Source of the DNA: Oegoconia quadripuncta
Lineage: Eukaryota > Arthropoda > Insecta > Lepidoptera > Autostichidae
Direction: 5' to 3'
Length of the DNA stretch: 64,000 bases
Assembly: GCA_949316235.1 (NCBI GenBank)
Contig: OX438741.1
Coordinates: 22,844,324 to 22,908,323, forward strand
Position 1 is the first letter of the stretch, and the number at the start of each line of letters is the position of its first letter. A program made the position numbers and the translations under genes. Shown here one piece after another: positions 35,015 to 45,430 of the stretch. Under the pieces are notes generated by a model, which was not told where the DNA came from, did not search any database, and saw nothing but the letters and a program-made list of their open reading frames with translations.

Positions 35015-38000
35015 AAAAAAGAAACTGTAGTAAATGAAGAAAATAAACTAAAATTAAAAGGAATAGACAAAGACGCGCAACCACGCGAAACTATCGGATT
35101 TACCCCTTTGACATTTTTGATAGGTGAGATTAGAGTCAGTCATACAACCTTCGTGGTTCCCGATGACTTCCCTATAGAATGTGAAGGAGTGATAGGCGCG
35201 GATTTTCTGCAGTCAATGAAAGCGATTATCGATTTCCAAGCGAATAAAGTTAGATTGAAAGGTTATGAATTAAAGATTGATTATAATAATCTCGAAACAG
35301 AGGAAAGTTTTTCAAAGAATGGTATTGAAAGTGACTGTATAGTGTATTATCACACACTTCATGACATAGAAAAGATAAGATTAAATAAAAGTGAAAATGG
35401 AAACTTAAACAACGAAATGAAACAAAATTTTAGAAGGGAAAATAATGAAATGAATATTAAGAGTGAGTCAAAACAATCGGAAAAAGTCGAAAGAATGTCA
35501 AGTAAGCAAAATGATGACGAATTTATAGTGATTGAACCTAGATGTGAAAAAATAATTGCGATTAATGTATTAAATTCAGATTTAGAAGAAGGAATCATTC
35601 CAGAAAGAATCACTTTGTCAGATGGTGTATATTTATGCCCGAGTTTAGTCAAAGTTAGAGGTACAAAAGCATTAACGGCATGTTTGAATACGACAGATAA
35701 GAGTGTGAAATTAAAGAAAGTAAGCGTTAAAATAGAAACATTAAGTAATGATGTCAAAATAAAGTCTAAGATAATGAACATAAACAAAATAGATAACGAG
35801 CAGAATTATGAAAGAAGTCGTTTAGATAAATTACAGGAAAGTTTGAGAATAAATCATTTAAATACGGAAGAAAAAGAATCATTAATTAATTTATGTAAAG
35901 AATTCAATCACATTTTTTATTTAGAAGGTGATTCATTAACGGCAACGGATACAGTAATGCATGAAATTAATACTACTAGCGAAGTTCCTATAAATACCAA
36001 GTCGTATCGTTATCCAGAAGCATTAAAAGGCGAAGTTGATGATCAAATTAAGAAACTCCTAGAAGAAAACATAATTCAACCTTCCAATAGCCCTTGGAAT
36101 TCTCCTGTTTGGGTGGTACCGAAAAAGCCTGATGCATCAAAGAAGAAGAAATGGCGAGTTGTGATAGATTTTAGGAAATTGAATGACATGAGTATTGGTG
36201 ACGTGTATCCTTTACCACAAATTAATGATATTTTAGATCAGTTAGGACATAGTAAATACTTTACAACACTAGACTTAGCATCCGGCTTTCATCAGATTAA
36301 AATGCATCCAAAAGATCAAGATAAAACAGCTTTCAGCGTTCCTTTAGGTCATTATGAGTATACCAGAATGGCTTTTGGTTTAAAGAATGCGCCAGCGACA
36401 TTTCAGAGACTAATCAATAATGTCTTGACTGGATTACAAGGTATTAAATGTTTTGTATATTTGGATGACATTATCATTTATGGAAATTCTTTACAAGATC
36501 ATAACGATAAACTGAAAGAAGTGTTTGAGAGATTAGAACAGCATAACTTAAAGTTACAACCAGATAAATGCGAATTCTTGAAAAAGGAAGTCATGTACCT
36601 AGGACATTTAATAACACAAGACGGTGTAAAACCCGATCCAAAAAAGATTGAAGCAGTTATGAATTTTCCGACTCCTAAAAACCCTAAAGATATTAAAGGC
36701 TTTCTAGGATTAGCTGGATATTACAGACGGTTTATACAAGATTTCAGTAAATTATCTCAACCATTAACTAAATTATTAAAGAAAGACGTACCATTTAATT
36801 GGACCAGTTTACAGCAAGATTCATTCGAGACCTTGAAGACACAGCTTTGTGAAGAACCTATTTTACAATACCCAGATTTTACAGAACCTTTTAATTTGAC
36901 TACGGATGCCAGCAATTATGCTATTGGCAGCGTTTTATCACAAGGTTCACCGCCGAGAGATCTTCCTATAGCATATGCCAGCAGAATACTCAATAAAGCC
37001 GAAGTAAACTATTCAACAACAGAAAAAGAACTCCTAGCTATTATTTGGTCTGTGAAGCACTTTAGACCTTACCTCTATGGACGAAAGTTCAGAATAATAA
37101 CTGACCATAAACCTTTAGTTTGGTTATTCAACGTAAAAGATCCAGGTTCACGACTAGTACGATGGAGACTACTTTTGGAAGAATATGACTATGAAATTGT
37201 TTACGAGCAAGGAAAATTGAATCATAATGCTGATGCATTAAGCAGAATAAACCCAGAATTAAAAACTGAAGAAAATAACGAAATTACTGAAAGGAAAATT
37301 CAAATGACTACTAGAAATAAAGAAAGTTACGCAAATTTTCTTAAAGAAATGGAAAGAAAGCCCATTTTATTCAATAACTTACACGAACATGATGGAAAGG
37401 AAATATCAAATGACAATAAAACTATTTTCACATCTTGCGATCTAGATTCAATGAATGACAAAAACCTAGAGCCATATGATAAATATTTAAAAGTATTAGG
37501 TAACAAAAATCCGAATCTTTTTGAAGTTATCGTCATACCTTATAACAGCAAAAAACTATTTCTTGTTTTAGTTAAAACTTACCATTGGGATAAAACAACA
37601 TACGAATATATTTTTGAAAGTCTTAAAAATTTAAAACACGTACTTCTGCAAGAAAACATTAAGGAAATCAATTTCTCAAATATCTCACACCTTGGTTTAA
37701 AATGGCACAAAATTAGAACAATAATAAGATATATTTTCAGAGACGCTAATATTAAAATTAATGTATACCACGATAACTTGATAACACCAAACAACGCAGA
37801 TATACCGACCATTTTGCACGAAAATCATTCAAATCCGATTTCCGGTCATTTAGGATTTCATAAAACTTATAAAAAAATAAAATCATCCTATCGTTGGGAT
37901 ACCATGAAAAGGGACATCAAAGACTTCATTAAAACTTGTAAATCTTGTCAAGAGAATAAATTAAACAGAAAGAGAAATAAAAGTCCTATGGAAATCACAT

Positions 38001-38863
38001 CTACCTCTACTAAAGCATTCGAAAAAATAAGTTTAGACATAGTAGGACCTTTACCAGTAACAGAGAACAATAACAAATACATATTAACATTACAAGATGA
38101 CTTAACAAAATTCTCCCAAGCGTACCCTTTGTCAAAGCATAATGCAGAAACGATAGCAGACTGTTTCGTCCGTAATTTCATTTGTATATTCGGAATACCT
38201 AAAGTTTTACTTACAGATCAAGGAGCAGATTTTACCTCAAACTTAATCAAAGAGATTTCAAAGCTATTTAAAATGAAGAAAATAAATACGAGTGCATATC
38301 ACCCACAATCTAATGGAGCTCTAGAACGAAGTCACTGTACATTAGCAGACTATTTAAAACATTATGTAAATGAGGATCAAAGTAATTGGGACAAATGGAT
38401 AGACTTTGCGATATTCTCTTACAATACTAGCGTTCATACTTCAACTAAATTTACACCATTCGAGCTAATATTCGGTTTTAAACCCTCTTTACCAAGCTCT
38501 ATTACAAAACAACCTGAATTTAAATATTCCTACGATAATTATGTAGATGAATTAGTCTTGACATTACAAAAATCACAAGAATTAGCTAGAAAAAATTTGA
38601 TTGAATCGAAAATGATAAATAAAAGATTATACGATAAGAAGTGCACGAAGGTAGAATATAAAATAGGGGATAAAGTATATTTAAGTAACGAACAAAGTAA
38701 ACCCGGAAAGTCCAAAAAACTTTCACCTTATTGGTTAGGACCTTATACTATTGTTGATATAAATTCACCTGTCAACGTTACAATCAAAAGCAATAAACGT
38801 AAATTGCGAGTTCATACAAATAGACTGAAACACGCTTTTGTTTCAGGATGCTCTTCAAGTTAA
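35015..38863 (+). CDS. pol: Pol: protease C-terminus, reverse transcriptase, RNase H, integrase
   Basis: The frame is open for 1282 codons after the protease-region stop (first Met at 35108; residue numbers from there). Protease C-terminus GVIGADFLQ near residue 30. Reverse transcriptase: WRVVIDFRKLN, LDLASGFHQI, catalytic YLDD at about 451-454. RNase H: TTDASNYAIGSVLSQ (Asp about 600), KELLAIIWSVKHFRPYLYG, TDHKPL and HNADALSR. Integrase: HHCC zinc finger from about 904 (HENH...CKSC), catalytic triad D977-x59-D1037-x35-E1073, then a C-terminal GPY/F module (LSPYWLGPYTIV). All catalytic residues are present. Pol copies the RNA into DNA and inserts it. Normally it is made only by frameshifting from gag. 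Its end overlaps the env start by 16 nt, and the env splice acceptor lies inside its last codons. Confidence 0.95.
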   Translation, partial: KKETVVNEENKLKLKGIDKDAQPRETIGFTPLTFLIGEIRVSHTTFVVPDDFPIECEGVIGADFLQSMKAIIDFQANKVRLKGYELKIDYNNLETEESFSKNGIESDCIVYYHTLHDIEKIRLNKSENGNLNNEMKQNFRRENNEMNIKSESKQSEKVERMSSKQNDDEFIVIEPRCEKIIAINVLNSDLEEGIIPERITLSDGVYLCPSLVKVRGTKALTACLNTTDKSVKLKKVSVKIETLSNDVKIKSKIMNINKIDNEQNYERSRLDKLQESLRINHLNTEEKESLINLCKEFNHIFYLEGDSLTATDTVMHEINTTSEVPINTKSYRYPEALKGEVDDQIKKLLEENIIQPSNSPWNSPVWVVPKKPDASKKKKWRVVIDFRKLNDMSIGDVYPLPQINDILDQLGHSKYFTTLDLASGFHQIKMHPKDQDKTAFSVPLGHYEYTRMAFGLKNAPATFQRLINNVLTGLQGIKCFVYLDDIIIYGNSLQDHNDKLKEVFERLEQHNLKLQPDKCEFLKKEVMYLGHLITQDGVKPDPKKIEAVMNFPTPKNPKDIKGFLGLAGYYRRFIQDFSKLSQPLTKLLKKDVPFNWTSLQQDSFETLKTQLCEEPILQYPDFTEPFNLTTDASNYAIGSVLSQGSPPRDLPIAYASRILNKAEVNYSTTEKELLAIIWSVKHFRPYLYGRKFRIITDHKPLVWLFNVKDPGSRLVRWRLLLEEYDYEIVYEQGKLNHNADALSRINPELKTEENNEITERKIQMTTRNKESYANFLKEMERKPILFNNLHEHDGKEISNDNKTIFTSCDLDSMNDKNLEPYDKYLKVLGNKNPNLFEVIVIPYNSKKLFLVLVKTYHWDKTTYEYIFESLKNLKHVLLQENIKEINFSNISHLGLKWHKIRTIIRYIFRDANIKINVYHDNLITPNNADIPTILHENHSNPISGHLGFHKTYKKIKSSYRWDTMKRDIKDFIKTCKSCQENKLNRKRNKSPMEITSTSTKAFEKISLDIVGPLPVTENNNKYILTLQDDLTKFSQAYPLSKHNAETIADCFVRNFICIFGIPKVLLTDQGADFTSNLIKEISKLFKMKKINTSAYHPQSNGALERSHCTLADYLKHYVNEDQSNWDKWIDFAIFSYNTSVHTSTKFTPFELIFGFKPSLPSSITKQPEFKYSYDNYVDELVLTLQKSQELARKNLIESKMINKRLYDKKCTKVEYKIGDKVYLSNEQSKPGKSKKLSPYWLGPYTIVDINSPVNVTIKSNKRKLRVHTNRLKHAFVSGCSSS
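38835..38847 (+). promoter_or_regulatory. Predicted splice acceptor for env mRNA
   Basis: CTTTTGTTTCAG (ending 38846) is a pyrimidine tract with a CAG acceptor one base before the env ATG at 38848. Paired with the leader donor at 33778/33779 it would remove gag-pol and leave env as the first reading frame. Confidence 0.7.
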
Positions 38864-40314
38864 TCCTGTTTACGACATTATTTAATTTTAACAATACCAT
38901 TACTAATTTAGATAATAATAAAAAAATATTTAATAAAAACCTGCAAACATTGTCTAATTTCACAAAAAGTGTTAACAAAATACTATTCGATTTAAATTTA
39001 AAACAAAAAATAGATGAGCATTTATCTTTACTTACATTAGTAACTTCTGAGGTGAATAATGAAATATCTACGATTATAAATGCAATTTTATTTACCAAAA
39101 ATAATGCATTGCATCCAATTATCATTACTCCTGAACAATATATATATGAACTACGTAAAACAAGTTCGCACTTACCTCCTCAAACCAAATATCCTTTGAG
39201 TCTTAATATTAATGATGCACCAGAATTATTAACTCTTGTAAATTTGGTTGCTTATTATATGAATGACAAGCTTGTATTCCTTATTAAAACACCTTTAATT
39301 ACTCAAACTGATTATGAATTATATAACATTGTACCAGTACCAATTCAAAATAGAGATAACACTTTTGTATTTATTTTACCTAAGGAAAAATATTTTATGA
39401 TTTCTAGCAATAAAATGCACTATACATATATTGAAGATTTTACGTTATGTAAAAAAGTATTACAACGATATATTTGTAAATTAAATACACCATTATATTC
39501 GATTCATGGCAATCCAACTTGTGAAACTCAATTAATGTTTGAAAATACCAAAATACCTGGTGAATGTGATACCAGATTAGCTTATATTATAAGAGAACAA
39601 TGGTATAAAATGTATAATGAAAATAATTGGTTATTCGTAGTACCAAGAAAAATTATTGCTACTCTAAGTTGTAAAAATAAAGAACCAATTGATTTCAATT
39701 TAGTTGATACAGGATTAATTTCTATTGCTGATAGTTGTAAGTTATATACTACTAATGTAATACTTCAAACTCAAGTCGCAAGTTTACAGAGTGAACATCA
39801 TTCATTCTTACCTTCTATAAATATAATTGATGATGACTGTTGTAGTAAAATAAAAAACAAAAATATAACTCAATTAGAATTTATTCCTTTAAAATCACAT
39901 CATAGTTTAGATATAGAAAGTTTAAGTTTAGCTTCTCATAAAATTGATCAAGTAGAAAGTTTGATAAATAAAATAAACAATGAAACTGTTTTTAATAAGT
40001 TAATGAATAATGTATACTTTGCTTATGTATTTCTTTCAATATTGAAAATCTTTGCAGCTTATGTTTTGTATCGTATAGTTAAATATGTTTGGAAGAGGAA
40101 ATTCTTTTGCAATACGCGTAATAGGTTATTAGCAATTGAAGATTCCCGAAATTGTTGCGCAAGAATAAATAATTGTATTACTCTAAAGGTTAATAACAAT
40201 CATGATACTGATGTTGAACTAGAAGAAATTCCAAGTACAAGTAGTGACGTGGATAATCCTATTGTCGCAACGCCACGAAAAAGCAAACGCATTGCTCAAT
40301 TGAAAATGTCATGA
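38848..40314 (+). CDS. env: Env: F-like envelope glycoprotein, 488 residues
   Basis: This is the errantivirus third ORF, related to baculovirus F envelope fusion proteins; such Env proteins sit in the membrane and, in gypsy, can make particles infectious. Visible features: a hydrophobic N-terminal signal-like segment (MLFKLILFTTLF), Asn-rich glycosylation sites (NNTI, NFTK), a heptad-like region (about 25-80) and a Cys-containing mid-region (CKKVLQRYIC, CETQ, CDTR, CCSK). A transmembrane helix lies at about 389-411 (VYFAYVFLSILKIFAAYVLY), followed by a basic tail of about 77 residues ending SKRIAQLKMS. No R-x-K/R-R furin site is evident in the N-terminal half, so the usual F2 part may be short or absent. 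The frame is open and AT-rich like the rest of the element. Expression is probably from a spliced RNA. Family assignment is by overall layout; sequence identity is low. Confidence 0.85.
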   Translation: MLFKLILFTTLFNFNNTITNLDNNKKIFNKNLQTLSNFTKSVNKILFDLNLKQKIDEHLSLLTLVTSEVNNEISTIINAILFTKNNALHPIIITPEQYIYELRKTSSHLPPQTKYPLSLNINDAPELLTLVNLVAYYMNDKLVFLIKTPLITQTDYELYNIVPVPIQNRDNTFVFILPKEKYFMISSNKMHYTYIEDFTLCKKVLQRYICKLNTPLYSIHGNPTCETQLMFENTKIPGECDTRLAYIIREQWYKMYNENNWLFVVPRKIIATLSCKNKEPIDFNLVDTGLISIADSCKLYTTNVILQTQVASLQSEHHSFLPSINIIDDDCCSKIKNKNITQLEFIPLKSHHSLDIESLSLASHKIDQVESLINKINNETVFNKLMNNVYFAYVFLSILKIFAAYVLYRIVKYVWKRKFFCNTRNRLLAIEDSRNCCARINNCITLKVNNNHDTDVELEEIPSTSSDVDNPIVATPRKSKRIAQLKMS

Positions 40315-40499
40315 TAAGTTGCAAGTACAGAATCATGGTTACATTCTTATACTCTAGAATAAATGTATGAATGTATTATAATTATATTATGATTGTAAAA
40401 TTTTGTAGTAAGATTATATTAATGATTATTATTGTGTTGAATATGTTAAATAAGTAAGTTAGTTTTTGAATATGCTGTAAGACAAAGATTGTCTTTCTT

Positions 40500-40513
40500 A
40501 AAGGGGGGAGGAA
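40500..40513 (+). promoter_or_regulatory. Polypurine tract priming plus-strand synthesis
   Basis: AAAGGGGGGAGGAA directly abuts the 3' LTR, the standard position for the plus-strand primer. The 185 bp between the env stop and this tract hold nothing else recognisable. Confidence 0.9.
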
Positions 40514-40927
40514 TGTAATGTAACGCAGAGACAGCCCTGTTTAAAATTGTATCATGTGCAGCCCTAAAGTACTAACGTTTTGTTTGTATATCATCACATT
40601 TGGAAGTTTACTTTCTCATCAACTAATTAATATCGAACGTTCTAGACATTTGCTTTTCTCAGGAGATGCATTCTGTTTGTGCATGATCCTTAGATAAACC
40701 AGAAATATAAATGCTCCTCCAACCCCTCATGAGTCAGTTGAAGCAATTCCTCTCTACAGTGAAGATCAACTCAGCCACCAGAAGTCAAGTTCTTTGTAAA
40801 CCTAGTATAAAAGTCTGTATACCCATTGTGTAACGGTGAGTTAATACAATTTGTATTGAAAGACTTTGTTGTTTCACTAGACAGGACTCTACGCCCCTTC
40901 TCTACTAGACACACCTCACACACTACA
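40514..40927 (+). repeat. 3' LTR of the errantivirus-like element
   Basis: 414 bp, identical to the 5' LTR except C at 40576 (T at 33143). It ends TACA and is followed by the ATAT target duplication at 40928-40931. Confidence 0.97.
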
Positions 40928-40931
40928 ATAT

Positions 40932-42159
40932 GTTTTAATTGTATAATAAATCTAGAGATCCGAATGGATGTGAACAATCTAGGAAAGAAATACAATCTGG
41001 AGTCGTTGTCAGTAAACGAATGTATAAAATAAAGTGTTATAATAATATTTACTTCTTTATATCTAACGAATAAGCTACGCCCCTATACAGTTCGAGATCG
41101 TCACATGGTTGAGGTGTAACTGTTACATTGCCTTGGGTTTATAGATTTATAGGTTTGAGTCTGGCTTAACTGGATACAATAATCGCGAAGATATACAAGG
41201 GCATGTATTGACTGTGATTGACTCATTATGAAGGAAGACCAGCGATTATTTGTACGCAGTTATACATAAGTTATACATAAGAATAGATAGTATAGATAAG
41301 TATACCGACATCTAGTTGTCTGTTGGATGACTGAAATGCAAATGAAGTTTTATCTTGTATAATTTGTCTAGGTACTGTAACGGTCTCCAATACATCGTGG
41401 TTAGAACCGTAGATAGCTTATTTTAGATATTAAGAAATAATCAGTTTTCTAATATGTTTTTTATATGTATTAATTAATAATCAGAGACTATACGTTGTTA
41501 TCCCTTCCCTAATTGCCTTACCTTTTATTATAAAATTAAATTAAAACATTTCCCTCGTATATATGTATATATGTATATATATATGTATATATTTATAACA
41601 TACCACTGTAACTTTTTTCATATTTTGATTGTGGAAATCATTAAAATTTTAAAAGAATCATTCATTTGCGCAGCCAATGCTATAAATTGCAGGAAGAGCA
41701 AACTAGAAATATGCAAGCTATTCTATAATATGTACCTATTCTATAAAATTAGGAAACCTCGATTAAAAAATAATAATAAAATATATTACCTATTTGAAAT
41801 TCGTTTCGATCCAATGAATTTCGATGAAGCATATCGATTGCGTAGATAATAATATCCAATTATGCAATCGAATTAATGGATGGCTATAAAATGACGTATA
41901 GTATAGGACCTATTATATCATAATAACAAACTGTTACCGAGTTCAAAACTCTATGGGTCCGTGCATAAAACACGACCCAAAAATTAAGCTGTGCTCCTTT
42001 AAACCGGTTCTAAGGGTTCTTTATACTTATCCATCACTCTCACCACATAGGAGCAGGATAGAACTTACATTTTACGATTGACTTTAATATTTGTTAAATA
42101 GTTTCTTAAAGCGAAAAAGTATTCAAGAGAACCCCCCTTTTCTACGTGTTTTTCTTAAT
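40932..42159. other. AT-rich interval right of the LTR element
   Basis: Only the AT microsatellite and short ORFs without domains; nothing functional seen. Confidence 0.5.
41555..41600. repeat. AT microsatellite
   Basis: (ATATATGT)n followed by ATATATATATGTATATATTT. Confidence 0.85.
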
Positions 42160-42420
42160 CTTAATCTTATTAATATTATAAATGCGAAAGCTTGGATTTT
42201 TGTTTGTTTGTTGGTTGCTCAATAACGGCGAAACGGATGAACGGATTTGGATGAAATTTGGTACATAGGTAGAACATATCCTGGATTAAGTCATAGGATA
42301 CTTTTATCCCGATAAAGTGAGTAGTTACCACGGGATAAACAAATTACCGCGATTAAATTATTCCACGCAGGCGAAGCCTATTCAGGTCAAGCCTATAATA
42401 AAAATGTAACCAATTTATAA
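42160..42420 (+). repeat. Lepidopteran 'TAATATTATAAATGCGAAAG' repeat, longer copy
   Basis: Same start as the 4.35-kb copy, continuing through CCTGGATTAAGTCATAGGAT, CCACGGGATAAACAAATTAC and CCACGCAGGCGAAGCC. Confidence 0.68.
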
Positions 42421-42444
42421 AAACTATTATACAAAGACAGCTAT

Positions 42445-43250
42445 GACGTATGTACGTGATCCTAGAATACACAAAGTGGAATTCGGCTATTTTGATTATG
42501 CCAAAAAACTGAGCTGAAATATAGCTTTAAAAGGGAAAAAATTGTGCCACTGTAGATCAAGTATTATTAAATATTTTAAGTGAGTATTCTGAAGTCCTTC
42601 GTCTGCACTGTTCCTTTCCACAAAGACATCTAAATAACTTCGATATTTTTGGAGAACTATTTACGAGGCTTGTATATTTCGGTGGTACTAATTAGGCACA
42701 GTTTTTGGTGTATAAATTATAATCATAGGTAAAGCAGACTCTGCATATGAGAATGGGATTCCAGGATTTTTTTTTATGCACAACGGGTTGGTACTTGACC
42801 TCAATCACACCTGATGTTAAGTGAAGATGAGGTCGAAGGTGGAAGCGTACTGACCCGGAAACCCCATCACATTTGGGGGACTGGCTATCTTATCTCTATG
42901 ACAACCGGAACATAATAATGCTATTAACATTGCTGTTTGGCGGCAGATTTAGGTAAGATGGTGGTAGCTAGCCAGGCGGACATTTAAAATGCCTTACCAC
43001 CAACCAAACCGAGTACTTAAACATGTACCCCGCTGGAGATCGAACCCGCGACCTCCGAATCGTAAACCGAATGTTGTTTACATTAAGCCACGAAGGCGGA
43101 TAAATTTAAACTTAAAATGCTCACTCTTCCTCAACTCTTAAACTACAATGGCACAATTTTTTTCCTTGGGGCACTATTTCAGCACAGTTTTTAGACATTG
43201 TCAAAATAGCTGAATTCCACTTTGTGTATTGTACATCTTAGGTACGTACG
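42445..43250. mobile_element. Long inverted-repeat element with a SINE inside
   Basis: The left arm 42465-42560 (AATACACAAAGTGGAATTC...GTGCCACTGTAG) recurs inverted at 43148-43232 over about 90 bp, with weaker similarity outward (GACGTATGTACGT / ACGTACGTAC). The centre holds a family B SINE. A third, partial copy of the arm is at 50464-50520. Confidence 0.75.
42771..43103 (-). repeat. SINE family B, complete copy, inside an inverted-repeat element
   Basis: Same sequence as the 22-kb copy with few changes; starts with T-run (poly(A) of the minus strand) and ends AAGCCACGAAGGCGG. It lies between the two arms of the 42.45-43.25 kb inverted repeat. Confidence 0.88.
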
Positions 43251-44739
43251 TCAACTATGCGTGTACGGCAAGATTCACAAAACTAATATACAAGGACAGC
43301 TACAGCTAGGTGCATTGCGCCGCCGCTGCTACAAGAGCAATGTTTATAATGATTGTACTCATAATCACCGAAATGATCCACCGACCGCGCACCGCATTCC
43401 TCAACTCGATACGCTTTTTCTACCTTTGTTATATAGAAATGCCTTTTTTAAGGTCCTTTAATATCTATTCTCATTTCCCCGTCGGGTGCAGTTATCTAAT
43501 TAATTTAATGGTCATAAAAAGTTTGGGTTCTAACCACCAAACGATTTCTCAATGAGATTTAGTCTTTGTAGGTTCTGCTTGGTAGGTACCACAAATGAAG
43601 ATGAGATTTTCTCTGACACTCTTTAGTTATTCTGTGCCACTACATTAAGTAGATAGGACAAACTATTCGCGAAACAAAACCCTAACTTACTCATAAGAAG
43701 CCTAAACTATTTATAAATTACTTTCTTATGTCAATGTGAAGCATTTAAATTATGACAGCATCGTTTAACAATTGAAACGTTGATGGCTTAATTAGCTAGA
43801 AGGTAGAAAAACAAACATGATTGGACATTAAAAGCCCGCTGACGAAGACATAATCGTCTGTCGCTAAACGTTTCTAAAAGCTTAATAATACATCTCCACG
43901 GACTGTCTGTTTGTACACTAATCGAACGATTGTAGGTTATTTATATTTATCACCGAGTCATCCCCAAATGCCTGTTTTATGACATGACTGGTCATTTCTA
44001 AAGAAATTTCTTCAATAGCGTGACCTAATGGATGTTTACGATAAAATTATATGTTTGTTTACTGTTATTTTGAAAAAGTGAAGCTTCGAGATGATTACAT
44101 CACGAAGTACAGTTAATATCGGGTAAAACTTTAGGAGGAAAGAATTGGTCGCACTTATCACTGGCACACTTGTTTGTTGGCGTCAGAAACGTGTTTTAGC
44201 AGAAAAAAAAGATACCGAATCGAGTGGTTCCATATTACTCTGGGAACAAAAATGCGGAGTGTAATTTTTCAATATAAAAAATAAAGAGGAAGAAGGGCCC
44301 TTTCAAGAGTTCCATTAGTAATAAATTATTTTGAGCGATAACCTTAAAAGCTTTCTCGTTGAGTCTCAAGGACTATATGAACTTTTAAAGTTCAGGGTGA
44401 ACGACGCGACTTCATAAAAGTTTCTTTGTAATCAATGAATATTCTTTGTTATTGAATATCTGTCTCCATTGTAGATTTTATAGTAAGTGATAAATACAGA
44501 AATATTGTAATATGGAATATCGTAATAATTTGACTTGATATTCATAAAAATCATTGAAGAATAGATGACCGAACAAACTTTTATTTAATCCTTCAAAATG
44601 TAGCCATGTAAAATGCGAATATGAAACATTCAGAAAAAGTGAAATTTAATTTCATTGGACAAAAATTTTAACATCGGTTTATTAACACGGGCCTAAAACT
44701 GGAAATTCAACAACATACCTAACAATCTTACCTACGTAC

Positions 44740-44938
44740 AGTCTGAAACAAATAGGCCGGCATAATACAAATTAAATTTTCTCAGGAAATCATGAATGTT
44801 TTTCTAAAGTATTTTAGTATATTGTTGACCTTAGCAATTGCTCTAACTAAATGAAAAAATACCCAAAAATGTTAATCATTTCCTGACAAAATCTAATTTA
44901 TATTATGCAGACCTGTATCTGCTTTAGATTGTATCTAT
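44740..44938. mobile_element. MITE, TACAGTCTGAAAC family, copy 2
   Basis: TACAGTCTGAAACAAATAGG with GCCGGCATAATACAAATTAA at the left; the inverted arm (TTATATTATGCAGACCTGTA, GATTGTATC) is more diverged. Confidence 0.75.
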
Positions 44939-45289
44939 TAGTAAAAAAAGTTTAGTAACTACGAATCTAATGTTAATCTGCCATCGGAGTATTACATTCC
45001 TCGAAGTGATTATGAGGAATCTCGGTCGCGACGGACCCTGCAGCTAAGAGAGTAGCCCGACCGACTTTGGGTAGCGCAGGCAGACCCGCCCGCACACTTT
45101 GGTAATTGAAACTCCGTCTAGAGCCGTCAATGTAATGGTTTTAATCTTGATAATACCCATAATTGTCTAACTTGACGCCTCTAAAGGCTATACGCAATTT
45201 AATGATCTATTGTGACTCTAAAAGGTCTTGACGACGCCAGCTTATGACACAATATAGGCATTATAACCCATTGCCCATAGTATCTAAGT

Positions 45290-45430
45290 AACGTCAAAAG
45301 GCCAGAAAGTCAACTTCCCATGACACAAACCCGGAATAACTAATTCCCCAATGAGGCAATCCCAAAATGCCTAATTTCCCAAACTGATACAATCCCGGAA
45401 TGACCAAATCCCCAATGTAAAAAACACAAG
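45290..45430. repeat. Degenerate tandem repeat, unit about 20 bp
   Basis: Repeated AATTCCCCAATGAGGCAATC, CCAAAATGCCTAATTTCCC, CAATCCCGGAATGACCAAAT, CCCCAATG. Units are about 19-22 bp and poorly conserved. Confidence 0.6.

Larger units (their letters stand above)
33081..40927 (+). mobile_element. Near-complete gypsy/errantivirus-like LTR retrotransposon with gag, pol and env
   Basis: The element is 7847 bp, starts TG and ends CA, and is flanked by the 4-bp duplication ATAT (33077-33080 and 40928-40931). Parts in order: 5' LTR, 2-bp spacer, primer-binding site, leader, gag, protease/RT/RNase H/integrase, env, polypurine tract, 3' LTR. Gag-pol in a -1 relation, a GPY/F module in integrase, an F-like env and a 4-bp TSD fit the errantivirus branch of Ty3/gypsy (relatives such as gypsy, 297 and the moth element TED). 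LTR divergence of one base in 414 means a very recent insertion. One break is seen, a stop codon in the protease region, so this copy probably needs help in trans. Confidence 0.97.

Noticed and set aside
35359..39125. Minus-strand ORFs within the LTR element
   Set aside because: Shadows of pol and env; no domain and strong codon structure on the other strand.
45290..45430. CRISPR-like array
   Set aside because: Units are contiguous, about 20 bp and degenerate, with no spacers; eukaryotic minisatellite.
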